Origin: Campylobacter sp. CN_NE2
Lineage (GTDB): Bacteria > Campylobacterota > Campylobacteria > Campylobacterales > Campylobacteraceae
Assembly (NCBI RefSeq): GCF_027797465.1
Contig: NZ_CP115608.1
Span: 806,001 to 870,000, forward strand
Length of the DNA stretch: 64,000 bases
Direction: 5' to 3'
Within the stretch, counting starts at the first letter, position 1; every line of letters begins with the position of its first letter. The notes below the pieces were generated by a model. The model made no database searches and was not told the origin of the DNA. It was given only the letters and a program-made list of their open reading frames with translations. Of the stretch, positions 34,668 to 42,588 are shown piece by piece. The translations under genes were made by a program, and so were the position numbers.

Positions 34668-36026
34668 TTAGCCTAAAATTTTTATGCCAAACTGATCAAG
34701 CAAAATTATTATCACAAAAAGCGGTGCAACAAATCTTAAAAGCACATTGTGCCAAATTTTATATCCAAATTCGCCCATATACGGCACCAAAAGCTCTTTT
34801 ACAGGCTCTTTTTTTATCACAAAACCGACAAAAATCGCAACAACGATTCCGCCTATCGGCAATAAAATATTTGAAGTAACAAAATCAAGCAGATCAAAAA
34901 AGCTCTTGCCAAAAAAGTTGAAAATATCAGCCGTCGCGCCATAGTATCCTAAAATGCAAAAAATTCCCAAAATATAAGTGAAAATAAAAATCGCAAAACA
35001 CGCCTTTTTGCGTGAGAAATTTTTTGAATTTACAAGATAAAAAACGCTTGGTTCTATCATCGATACAGCCGATGTAATCGCCGCAAAAAGAAGCGACAAG
35101 AAAAAACAAAACGCTAAAATATTGCCGATAATGCCAAGCTTACCAAAAAGCACGGTAAGTGAAACGAAAATCAGCCCCGGACCTTGTTGGCTAGGGTCTG
35201 CGCCAAATTCGAAAATATATGTAAAAACGGTTAGTCCCATAAAAACGCCGATTAAAACATTTATAAAAACGATACTTAGGCTCGAAGTTAAAATGTTTGT
35301 TTTTGGCGGAAGACTTGCTGCGTAAGTGATGATGGTCGTAACGCCCAAAGAAAGAGTAAAAAACGCTAATCCAAGAGCCTTTAAAACGCTATCGCTGCTA
35401 AGTGCGCTAAAATCAGGCACTAAAAGAAATTTCAAGCTTTGCACGAAACCTGCATTTGACGCCACTGCCGAGTAAAACGCCATAAATAAAATCAAAACGA
35501 AAAGCGTTGGCATCATCCATAAATTTAGCTTTTCTATGCCGTTTTTAACGCCCTTTGAAATGATATAAAAGCAAAAAATAGAAGCGATTGTGTAGCAAAT
35601 TATGCTTACAAATATCTCTTGCGAAAGCAAATTCCCAAACGCCGCACCGCTTTGTTCTATCGAACTTGGCAAAGCAAACGCACTTGTAATCGTGTATTTT
35701 AAAATCCAACCCATAACAACGCTGTAAAATGAATAAATCAGCAACGCGCTAATCATAAAAAATCCGGCATTTCTCCACAATTTTTTATTGCTAGGTGCTA
35801 GTTTTTCATACGCACTAACGGCATCGCACTCGCCAAGGCGACCGATGACGATTTCGCCCAAAAAAATGACAAAACTGCAAAGCATCGTCAAAAGCAGATA
35901 AAGCAAAATAAAGGCACTTCCGCCGTTTTCGCCTACAAGAGTTGGAAATTTCCACGCATTTCCAAGACCTACCGCGCTTCCTGCGACGGCTAAGATAAAG
36001 CCGATTTTAGTAAATTTCTCGTTCAT
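34668..36026 (-). CDS. Sodium-dependent transporter of the NSS (SNF) family
   Basis: A 452-residue inner-membrane symporter with about 11-12 membrane segments. The signature GSAVGLGNAWKFP near the N-terminus is the sodium/substrate site of neurotransmitter:sodium symporters; FFTLSLGVTTIITY and the SAVSMIEPSVFYLV segment match the other binding-site helices. Substrate is likely an amino acid, not defined here. NSS transporters also lie close to atpE in C. jejuni. Monocistronic by spacing, with a weak promoter region upstream. Confidence 0.93.
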   Translation of the reverse strand: MNEKFTKIGFILAVAGSAVGLGNAWKFPTLVGENGGSAFILLYLLLTMLCSFVIFLGEIVIGRLGECDAVSAYEKLAPSNKKLWRNAGFFMISALLIYSFYSVVMGWILKYTITSAFALPSSIEQSGAAFGNLLSQEIFVSIICYTIASIFCFYIISKGVKNGIEKLNLWMMPTLFVLILFMAFYSAVASNAGFVQSLKFLLVPDFSALSSDSVLKALGLAFFTLSLGVTTIITYAASLPPKTNILTSSLSIVFINVLIGVFMGLTVFTYIFEFGADPSQQGPGLIFVSLTVLFGKLGIIGNILAFCFFLSLLFAAITSAVSMIEPSVFYLVNSKNFSRKKACFAIFIFTYILGIFCILGYYGATADIFNFFGKSFFDLLDFVTSNILLPIGGIVVAIFVGFVIKKEPVKELLVPYMGEFGYKIWHNVLLRFVAPLFVIIILLDQFGIKILG

Positions 36027-36130
36027 ATTTTTCCCCGAATAAAAAAATCGTGCAATATTATCAAATTTAATCTTAAAACTTTATATTTACTTTTAATTTA
36101 AAAATTTGCTTCAATGACAATAAATTTGGC

Positions 36131-36136
36131 TATAAT
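36131..36136 (+). promoter_or_regulatory. Probable -10 box for the deacetylase-like gene
   Basis: TATAAT in TTTGGCTATAATTTTTC, 28 bases before the ATG at 36165, with a GGAAAG site between. Confidence 0.55.
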
Positions 36137-36164
36137 TTTTCAAAAAATTTGGAAAGAAAAATTT

Positions 36165-36956
36165 ATGAAAAATATATTTTTATCGCTTTTTTGCGCCTTT
36201 ACCACAACTCTTTTGGCAGAAAATTTGCCAAATTTACAAACTCAAATTTTAACAAAAGAGCAAATTTTGCAAAAATACCAAAACGCAAAACCACAAAAAT
36301 GGGGCGAGAGTTTAAACGGCGTGATTGAAAATTTTCAAACTAGCCAAAAGGTTGTCGCACTCACGCTTGATTTATGTGGCTCAAAAAGCGATGATTTAGA
36401 CGAACGCATTGTCGAATTTTTGGAACAAAAACGGATAAAAGCGACTTTTTTTGTAAATTCTCGCTGGATAGAAAAATTCCCGCTTAAATTTGAAAGACTT
36501 TATAAAAATCCACTTTTTGAAATCGAAAATCACGGCTTTTTGCACCGCCCTGCTTCGCTTAGTGGAGCTGAAATTTACGGCATAAAAGGCACGGCAAATT
36601 CTAGCGAATTATACGACGAAGTGGCGAAAAATGCAGATTTGATAGAAAAAATCACAGGCACTCGCCCTAAATTTTATCGCTCCGGCACGGCGTATTATGA
36701 CGAATTTGCCGTTTCGCAAATTTATGATATGGGTTTTGCACCTGTGGGATTTAGCGTTTTAGGCGACGCAGGAGCGACTTTAAGCAAGGAAAATGTCCTA
36801 AAAGCTTTTCGCACGGCAAAAAACGGCGATATTATAATCGCTCACGCAAATCACCCGGAAAAAGAGAGCGGCGAAGGCGTAGCGATGGGACTAGAAGAGC
36901 TTTTGGAAAATGGATTTAAATTTATTCGCCTTGACGAAGTTTTATTAGATAAATAG
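36165..36956 (+). CDS. Divergent polysaccharide deacetylase-like protein, exported
   Basis: A 263-residue protein with a signal peptide (MKNIFLSLFCAFTTTLLA), so periplasmic. The NodB fold is visible: VVALTLDLCGSKSDD where the usual motif 1 is TFDDGP, ATFFVNSRWIEK, metal histidines ENHGFLHRP, motif 3 FYRSGTAYYDE, and the final DIIIAHANH. Motif 1 keeps the first aspartate but lacks the second Asp-Gly, so catalysis may differ or be lost. Possible substrates are peptidoglycan or surface sugars. The ATG at 36165 is chosen from the GGAAAGAAAA site and the signal peptide. Confidence 0.75.
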   Translation: MKNIFLSLFCAFTTTLLAENLPNLQTQILTKEQILQKYQNAKPQKWGESLNGVIENFQTSQKVVALTLDLCGSKSDDLDERIVEFLEQKRIKATFFVNSRWIEKFPLKFERLYKNPLFEIENHGFLHRPASLSGAEIYGIKGTANSSELYDEVAKNADLIEKITGTRPKFYRSGTAYYDEFAVSQIYDMGFAPVGFSVLGDAGATLSKENVLKAFRTAKNGDIIIAHANHPEKESGEGVAMGLEELLENGFKFIRLDEVLLDK

Positions 36957-36999
36957 ATTTTATTTAACTTTTTTTGATTATCAAATTTGCCATTGAATT

Positions 37000-37160
37000 C
37001 AGCCTAGCTTTTTCGCAAGACAAGCAACGATAGACGAACCAAGTCTTATCTTTTGCTCGTCTTGCGAAAAATCGTCGGCATTAGCTCTGCTTTGCTCTTG
37101 CTCCGTAAGAAACCTGCGACTTCGTCGCGTACCACTTCGCCTGTTTTTGTCTTGAATATT
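37000..37160 (+). repeat. Dispersed hairpin element, family B copy 3
   Basis: CAGCCTAGCTT start; arms TTTTTCGCAAGACAAGCAA / TTGCTCGTCTTGCGAAAAA (19 bp, one mismatch), core GATAGAC..GTCTTATC. AATCGTCGGCATTAGC follows, then a tail AAACCTGCGACTTCGTCGC and CGCCTGTTTTTGTCTTGAATATT. It carries both kinds of right end and is probably the most complete copy. Confidence 0.8.
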
Positions 37161-37215
37161 TTATTGGTATAGATAAATTTGCCAAATTTAAGCTAAATTC
37201 GGCAAATTTACAAAA

Positions 37216-37827
37216 TCACTTCCAAATCAAAACATCATCTAGTTGGTGTCTTGTATGTGGAAATTTGATATTTTCGCCTTTGCCAAGAGCGACGACTAAA
37301 ATCGGCGTAAAATTTTCATTTAAATTTGCTTCATTTCTGACATATTTTGTCAATTTTTCCTTATCAAAACCAGCTATAATACAACTTTTCACGCCAAAGC
37401 TCTCGGCGATATTTACCAAATTTGCACACGCCAAATAGCACTGCTTTGAAGCATAATTTGTCATCGCTTTTTCGTCCATATCTTTAAATTTATCCCTAAA
37501 ATACGCCATTGCAGCATCATATTTTTCGCTCGTGGTAGCACGACGGCGAACGCACTTATCCAAATATGCTTCACCTACTTTCAAATCATTTCTAGCGATG
37601 ATAATCACGGCATGAGAACAATTTTTAACCTGCGGTTGGTTATTGCAAATTTCGCCTAATTTTTGCAACTCATCGCCGTTCGAAACAACCATAAATTTCC
37701 ACGGCTCCAAACCACACGAACTAGGACTTAATCGCGTCAAATCCACGATTTCTCGCATAACTTCATCGCCCACTTTTTCGCCACTAAATTTGCGACAACT
37801 ATAACGACTTTTCATAATTTCTTGCAT
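37216..37827 (-). CDS. RdxA-like NAD(P)H nitroreductase
   Basis: A 203-residue flavoprotein of the nitroreductase family. FMN-binding blocks: SRYSCRKFSGEKV at the N-terminus, SPSSCGLEPWKFMVVS and CIIAGFDKEKL, with VVALGKGENIKFPHTRH at the end. Length and N-terminus resemble RdxA, the oxygen-insensitive enzyme that activates metronidazole in H. pylori and C. jejuni. The ATG at 37827 has AAAGGATTTCCT in front; a longer in-frame extension is rejected. Cysteines in SCG and KQCYLAC are noteworthy for this group. Confidence 0.85.
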   Translation of the reverse strand: MQEIMKSRYSCRKFSGEKVGDEVMREIVDLTRLSPSSCGLEPWKFMVVSNGDELQKLGEICNNQPQVKNCSHAVIIIARNDLKVGEAYLDKCVRRRATTSEKYDAAMAYFRDKFKDMDEKAMTNYASKQCYLACANLVNIAESFGVKSCIIAGFDKEKLTKYVRNEANLNENFTPILVVALGKGENIKFPHTRHQLDDVLIWK

Positions 37828-37897
37828 AGGAAATCCTTTTTTGAAAAATAATTTCCAAATAATACAAAAAATCACTTTTAAATTTAATCAAATAAGG

Positions 37898-38347
37898 TTA
37901 ATTTAGTTCGATTTCGATTTTTTTCTTGTTTTGTGGGTTTGGATTTTGTGATTTTTGTTGCCCTGAATTTGGCGAATTTTGCACATTTTCGCCACCTATT
38001 TGCACTGAATTTTGCAAATTTTGATTTTTCTTAGAATTTGGCAATTTTTTTTCATTTTTATAAATCGGCTCAAAAATTTTAACATCACGATTTGCTTCGC
38101 TTTTGAGCTGTTCGTGGTATTTTTGCTCGTGTTTTAGGGTTTGCTTTGCTTCGTCAAATTTTTCATCAGCTTTTTTTATAATTTTTTTGCCGTAATATTC
38201 CAAATTTTCTTTCAAATTTGATTTTTCTTGCCCGATAATTTCGCCGTTATCGCCACCTTGGCTTAAATTTACTCGCTCCTTGCTAAAATATAAAACCGCA
38301 AAAATCGCCGCCAGTATCGCTAAAATCGCTATTATAAATTTTTTCAT
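37898..38347 (-). CDS. Small membrane-anchored protein of unknown function
   Basis: A 149-residue protein I do not recognise. Residues 4-21 form one membrane helix (FIIAILAILAAIFAVLYF); the rest is hydrophilic and low-complexity, with a Lys-rich helical middle (KKADEKFDEAKQTLKHEQKY) and an Asn/Gln/Ser-rich end (SPNSGQQKSQNPNPQNKKK). It could be a tethered or secreted tail protein. It follows the Mrr-like gene by two bases and is probably the last gene of a three-gene unit in which every product has an N-terminal membrane segment. Confidence 0.6.
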   Translation of the reverse strand: MKKFIIAILAILAAIFAVLYFSKERVNLSQGGDNGEIIGQEKSNLKENLEYYGKKIIKKADEKFDEAKQTLKHEQKYHEQLKSEANRDVKIFEPIYKNEKKLPNSKKNQNLQNSVQIGGENVQNSPNSGQQKSQNPNPQNKKKIEIELN

Positions 38348-38349
38348 TA

Positions 38350-38961
38350 TTATAACTTTGAATTATACAAAATTTGTTTATACTCGATTTTTACGGCATT
38401 CATGGCATTGTATTTTTGCAAATAAACGCCCACGCCGCCGTCCATTTGGGGGCAACTTGTCGCAAAAATTTTTCTAATTTTTTTGTTTTTTAGATATTTT
38501 TGATTTTTTTGGATATATAAATCGCAATCTGCGATAAAAACTTTCAAATCCCGCTGTTTTGGCGGATTTTTCCAGTTTTTGCACTGGATTAGTAATGCTT
38601 CATTTCCCTTGTGGGCGATTATATCGATACCTTCGTCTTTGACACCTTTGTTGTAGCCGTTCATATAGATTTTATAGCCGTCATCTTTGTAGAGATTTGC
38701 CACGAAAAACTCGTATTCGTCGCCTTTTTGCTTATTTCGTTTGTAAATTTCTTCTAAATTTAAACCCTTTTCTTCGTCGCTAAATTCGACAAATTCTTCT
38801 ATTTCATCTTCAAATTCGCTTAAATTTTCGCTTTCGTCCGATACGACCTGCTTATCCAAATTTGAAAAATCAAGCTCGATTTTTTCCTTTGAATTTAATG
38901 AATTTAACAGCGAAAAAATAAGAAAAAAAAGTATCAACGTGGTCAAAAAAATCCAAATCAT
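38350..38961 (-). CDS. Membrane-anchored Mrr-like nuclease-fold protein
   Basis: A 203-residue protein: membrane helix (residues 3-20), an acidic linker (30-67), then a restriction-endonuclease-like (Mrr/COG1787) domain. The nuclease pattern is GDEYEFFVANLYKDDGYKI, then VKDEGIDIIAHKG (Asp113), then ALLIQCKNWK (Gln126-Cys-Lys128), then a helix ending in the C-terminus. The ATG at 38961 shares a base with the upstream stop. Related proteins are often annotated as restriction endonuclease-like; DNA cleavage and the reason for membrane anchoring are unproven. Confidence 0.75.
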   Translation of the reverse strand: MIWIFLTTLILFFLIFSLLNSLNSKEKIELDFSNLDKQVVSDESENLSEFEDEIEEFVEFSDEEKGLNLEEIYKRNKQKGDEYEFFVANLYKDDGYKIYMNGYNKGVKDEGIDIIAHKGNEALLIQCKNWKNPPKQRDLKVFIADCDLYIQKNQKYLKNKKIRKIFATSCPQMDGGVGVYLQKYNAMNAVKIEYKQILYNSKL

Positions 38962-39347
38962 CAATTTATCTCTATGCTTAGGCTTTGATTTTCAAATTTG
39001 CTATCGCTGGGTTTGGCTAAATTTAGCCTTTCTTTTAGCGTGATATTTTCAAGTTTTAGGTTGCGATTTTCGTTTTCTAAATCCCAAATTTTTTTGTTTA
39101 ATTCATCACTAATCTCGCTTTTTGCTTTGTTTGCATTGACTTTGATTTCTTGATTTTCATTTTGCGAATTTTGCAAATTTGCTTCTAAATTTGCTATTTT
39201 GTTTTGCAAATTCTTTATCTGAATTTGTAAATTTTGCGTCTCTTGCGAGTGTAGCGTTTTTTCTTTTTGTAACAGATTAAAATTTATCAAATAAAACAAA
39301 ACCACCGCACCCAGCGTGATACAAGCCGATAAAATCAGATTTTTCAT
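38961..39347 (-). CDS. Membrane-anchored coiled-coil protein of unknown function
   Basis: A 128-residue protein: one membrane helix (LSACITLGAVVLFYLINF) followed by a long coiled coil (about 30-110; LQIQIKNLQNKIANLEANLQ, LENENRNLKLENITLKERL). I do not recognise a family. The ATG at 39347 has an AGGAAAATAT site; the longer frame upstream runs into tRNA-Leu and is rejected. It starts 20 bases after the tRNA and overlaps the Mrr-like gene by one base. Confidence 0.6.
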   Translation of the reverse strand: MKNLILSACITLGAVVLFYLINFNLLQKEKTLHSQETQNLQIQIKNLQNKIANLEANLQNSQNENQEIKVNANKAKSEISDELNKKIWDLENENRNLKLENITLKERLNLAKPSDSKFENQSLSIEIN

Positions 39348-39367
39348 ATATTTTCCTGTTTTGTTTA

Positions 39368-39453
39368 TGGTGCGACCAGCGAGATTTGAACTCGCACACG
39401 CGAAGCGCACTACCCCCTCAAGATAGCGTGTCTACCAATTCCACCACGGTCGC
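39368..39453 (-). tRNA. tRNA-Leu (anticodon GAG)
   Basis: 86 bases including an encoded CCA end (39368-39370). Acceptor stem GCGACCG/(C)GGTCGC; D-loop TTGGTAGAC; anticodon loop TTGAGGG giving GAG; a long variable arm (TAGTGCGCTTCGCGTGTG); T arm GAGTTCAAATCTC. The long variable arm and sequence identify tRNA-Leu. Confidence 0.95.
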
Positions 39454-39511
39454 AAAAAAAAATAAAAAAAGAGAGAAATAGTTGCGAAAATTCGCAACTA
39501 TAATAAAGAAA

Positions 39512-39817
39512 TTAACCTAATAGTGGGTTAGCCCATAGCAATACGCATAGGAAAACAAGCGTATAAATAACTTGTGCTTCAATCATCGCAAGACAAATAA
39601 ACATAGTTGTTGTTAATTTGTTAGCAATGCTTGGGTTTCTTGCGATACCAGTAATAGCACCGTTTGAAGCATGACCCATACCGATAGCGCCGCCAAGAGC
39701 TCCAAGACCTAGTAGCAAACCACCGCCAAGAGCTGAGAAAGAAGCGATTTGAGTAGCACCGTCATCTGCGAAAGCTACACCTACAAGAGCTAAAAACAAT
39801 ACAAGAACTTTTTTCAT
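39512..39817 (-). CDS. atpE: F-type ATP synthase subunit c
   Basis: A 101-residue ring subunit of the membrane Fo motor. Two membrane hairpin helices: the Gly-rich GGGLLLGLGALGGAIGMG, the polar loop ARNPSIANKL, and the ion-binding glutamate in CLAMIEAQVIYTLV. An N-terminal hydrophobic leader (MKKVLVLFLALVGVAFA) looks like a signal sequence, as in other epsilonproteobacterial c subunits. It is a single gene away from the other atp genes, as in C. jejuni. Confidence 0.96.
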   Translation of the reverse strand: MKKVLVLFLALVGVAFADDGATQIASFSALGGGLLLGLGALGGAIGMGHASNGAITGIARNPSIANKLTTTMFICLAMIEAQVIYTLVFLCVLLWANPLLG

Positions 39818-39870
39818 AAAGTCTTCCTTTTAAAGATTTTTCAAAACTAAAACAAGTTTTCGAATTGGTT

Positions 39871-39876
39871 ATTTTA
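39871..39876 (-). promoter_or_regulatory. Possible -10 box for atpE
   Basis: TAAAAT on the minus strand in AGGTAAAATAACC, about 55 bases before the atpE start, followed by an AAAAGGAAGAC ribosome site. Confidence 0.4.
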
Positions 39877-39957
39877 CCTGAAATTTGCTTTTATTTAGTT
39901 GAATATAGGCAAATTTATCAAATTCGGCAAATTAAAAATCTGCCGAATTTGATTGTT

Positions 39958-41475
39958 TTAAACTTTTTTCATACTCATATAGCTATTTAATGCACCCACA
40001 TACGCTTTTGCGGTAGCAAGCATTGTATCAAGATCAAGTCCATGTCCGATAATAGCTGAATTTCCTTCAAATTCAACCTTTACAATAACCTTAGCAAGGG
40101 CATCTTTGCCTTGTGAAACGGCTTTGACTTGATAATCTTTTAACACACCATTAATCCCGCTAATGCGATCAACAGCTTTTAAAATCGCATCCACTGCGCC
40201 GTTTCCAAGTGCTGTATCACTTAAAATATCATCATTATGTTTTAGGCTAAGAGCTGCGCTAAAATGCCCTTTGTTGCAGGTATTTGAACTAAGCGTAACT
40301 AGCTCAAAGGTTTTTTGAATTTTTGTCATATTTTCGGCAACCAACTCACGCAAATCCTCATCAAAAACCTCTTTTTTATGATCGGCTAAAACTTTAAATT
40401 TCTCAAATGCAATCTGCAATTTTTCATCATCAAGCTCGTATCCAAGGGATTTTAACTTATCTTTGAAAGCATGGCGTCCGCTGTGTTTGCCAAGGACAAG
40501 TGAATTTTTATCAAGTCCGATGTCTTCTGCTTTCATTATTTCATAAGTTTCTTGATGTTTTAAAACGCCGTCTTGGTGAATTCCGCTTTCGTGAGCAAAA
40601 GCATTTTTGCCCACGATTGCTTTATTTGGTTGTGGTTCGATTCCTGTGATACTTGCCACCAAACGGCTTGACGGATAAATTTCTTTGTGATTTATACCTG
40701 TATAAAGTGGCGCAAAAATGTCATTTCTAGTGCGTATCGCCATAGCAATCTCTTCAAGAGAAGCATTTCCCGCTCGCTCTCCAAGTCCGTTTATGGTGCA
40801 TTCTACTTGCCTTGCTCCTGCTTGTATGCAAGATAGAGTATTTGCTACCGCAAGTCCCAAGTCATTGTGATTATGCACTGAAATTATCGCACGATCCCCT
40901 AAAAATTCAACCATTTGTTTTATCATATTTTGTAACTCGTTTGGAAGCCTGTAACCAACGGTATCTGGTAAATTTATAGTTGTAGCACCTGCGCTAACGG
41001 CTGCATCGCAAATTTCTTTTAAAAACGAAATATCACTTCGTCCTGCATCTTCGCAGCTAAACTCAACATCTTCGCAAAAAGTTTTAGCATATTTTACTGC
41101 TTCAACTGCTCTTTTTACGACCTCATCAGGTTTCATTTTTAGCTTAAATTCCATGTGAATCGGGCTTGTTGCGATAAATGTGTGAATTCTTTGAAAATTT
41201 GCAGATTTTATCGCGTTACCTGCGGCTTTTATGTCATTTTCAACTGCCCTTGCAAGAGAGCAAACTCTAACCTTGCTTGTTGCGTTTGCGATTTTTTCAA
41301 TCGCTTCAAAATCACCAGGGCTTGCCGCAGCAAAACCTGCTTCGATGACATCGACACCAAGTCGCTCCAACTGCAATGCAAGAGTAACCTTTTCGGTTAT
41401 GTTCATAGAAGCGCCGGGGCTTTGTTCGCCGTCGCGTAAAGTAGTGTCAAATATAATAATTCTATTTTTATCCAT
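39958..41475 (-). CDS. leuA: 2-isopropylmalate synthase
   Basis: A 505-residue enzyme that starts leucine synthesis by condensing acetyl-CoA with 2-oxoisovalerate. The HMGL-like TIM barrel shows [14 protein letters not shown] at the N-terminus and the metal-binding [23 protein letters not shown] is conserved too. The C-terminal regulatory domain (about 395-505; [34 protein letters not shown]) should give leucine feedback inhibition. It follows pssA after a gap holding a family B element. Confidence 0.97.
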   Translation of the reverse strand: MDKNRIIIFDTTLRDGEQSPGASMNITEKVTLALQLERLGVDVIEAGFAAASPGDFEAIEKIANATSKVRVCSLARAVENDIKAAGNAIKSANFQRIHTFIATSPIHMEFKLKMKPDEVVKRAVEAVKYAKTFCEDVEFSCEDAGRSDISFLKEICDAAVSAGATTINLPDTVGYRLPNELQNMIKQMVEFLGDRAIISVHNHNDLGLAVANTLSCIQAGARQVECTINGLGERAGNASLEEIAMAIRTRNDIFAPLYTGINHKEIYPSSRLVASITGIEPQPNKAIVGKNAFAHESGIHQDGVLKHQETYEIMKAEDIGLDKNSLVLGKHSGRHAFKDKLKSLGYELDDEKLQIAFEKFKVLADHKKEVFDEDLRELVAENMTKIQKTFELVTLSSNTCNKGHFSAALSLKHNDDILSDTALGNGAVDAILKAVDRISGINGVLKDYQVKAVSQGKDALAKVIVKVEFEGNSAIIGHGLDLDTMLATAKAYVGALNSYMSMKKV

Positions 41476-41514
41476 TTTAAATTTCCTTTATTAATTTTTA
41501 TTTTACAATTTATT

Positions 41515-41621
41515 CAGCCTAGCTTTGCGGGGATTCGTCGTGTTTGCTTCGTTCGTTAGGCATACCAGCCTTCACTCTCTCGCAAACACTCGAAAACCCC
41601 GCAAATCGTCGGCATAAGCCG
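41515..41621 (+). repeat. Dispersed hairpin element, family B copy 4
   Basis: CAGCCTAGC start, AATCGTCGGCATAAGCCGT end. Arms TTTGCGGGG / CCCCGCAAA and GTGTTTGC / GCAAACAC, core AGGCATACCAGCCT. The arms again differ from other copies. The 285-base gap 41476-41760 otherwise holds only A/T-rich sequence. Confidence 0.8.
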
Positions 41622-41760
41622 TTTATTAAATAAACAAAAAGTATTTAAATACTTCGCCTTTCATTTTATTTTTTATTTTTTAAATTGCCGAATTTTAAAT
41701 TCGTCGCAAAGTCGTTCAAATTTAAATTTGCAAATCCGACTTTTAATTTGCAAATTTGTT

Positions 41761-41844
41761 TTATCTCAAACTGCCCAGTAGCAGGTTTTTTATCTCTATT
41801 TTTGGTAAAAATTTAATCGCCTTTATAACGCCGTCAAAACTCAT
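41761..41844 (-). CDS. Possible 27-codon leader/remnant reading frame after pssA
   Basis: The frame MSFDGVIKAIKFLPKIEIK... overlaps the pssA stop as ATGA and ends at TAA (41761-41763). It may be a translationally coupled small protein or the remnant of a lost gene; no family is recognised. Confidence 0.3.
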   Translation of the reverse strand: MSFDGVIKAIKFLPKIEIKNLLLGSLR

Positions 41845-42578
41845 TGTTCGTCCTTAACTTTTTTTCGAATTTTTCTATCGTAAAAATAATAAATCGCCCT
41901 TACAATGCCATATAAAATATAACCGCTTGTCAAAACAGCCGTAAGTTCAAGCGGTCTGATATATAAAAGTGAAAAAATTATAACAAGCGCAATTAAGACT
42001 TTATAAAAATTCATCTTTTTAAGATTGATTTTTTTAAAACTTGGAAATCTAACATTACTAACCATAAGCACCGAAATCACGCCGACAGCCAACAAATAAA
42101 GCACTTGTAAATTCATAAAAAACGAATACTCTAAATAAACACCAACCATAACCGCAAGCCAAATCGCAGCCGTAGGAATCGGAAGTCCAATAAAAACGCT
42201 AGGATCGTAAGTGCCTGTGGTAACATTAAATCTAGCTAGTCTAATCGCTCCAAAAATGATATAAATCGCCGTTAAAAGCGAACCCACGCGCCCAAATTCC
42301 TTTCCGATAACGATATAAAACAAAAACGCAGGTGCCACGCCAAATGCGATAATATCGGCCAAGCTATCAAATTCCACGCCGAATTTACTAGCCGTATTTG
42401 TTAGCCTTGCCACACGCCCGTCTAGACCATCGCAAACCAAAGACAAAAATATAAAAATAATCGCCTTTGTAAAGTTGCCATTAAGCGTAGAAATAATGCT
42501 TATAACGCCAAAAAATATACTAGCTGCGGTGAATAAATTTGGCAAAATATAGATTAATTTATCTCTTTCTTCGCTCAT
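41841..42578 (-). CDS. pssA: CDP-diacylglycerol-serine O-phosphatidyltransferase
   Basis: A 245-residue inner-membrane enzyme that makes phosphatidylserine, the precursor of phosphatidylethanolamine. The CDP-alcohol phosphotransferase signature DGxxAR..G..xD..D is seen as CDGLDGRVARL and KFGVEFDSLADIIAFG near residues 48-80. About eight membrane segments and a basic tail. It follows ftsH by ten bases; prmA-ftsH-pssA matches the C. jejuni order as I recall. Confidence 0.95.
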   Translation of the reverse strand: MSEERDKLIYILPNLFTAASIFFGVISIISTLNGNFTKAIIFIFLSLVCDGLDGRVARLTNTASKFGVEFDSLADIIAFGVAPAFLFYIVIGKEFGRVGSLLTAIYIIFGAIRLARFNVTTGTYDPSVFIGLPIPTAAIWLAVMVGVYLEYSFFMNLQVLYLLAVGVISVLMVSNVRFPSFKKINLKKMNFYKVLIALVIIFSLLYIRPLELTAVLTSGYILYGIVRAIYYFYDRKIRKKVKDEQ

Positions 42579-42588
42579 TTTTTACTCT

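Noticed and set aside
39348..39410. Upstream extension of the coiled-coil protein start
   Set aside because: The extension would read through the end of tRNA-Leu(GAG); the ATG at 39347 has a good ribosome site.
41155..41494. Plus-strand open frames opposite the leuA start
   Set aside because: Shadows of leuA codons; no ribosome site and no family resemblance.
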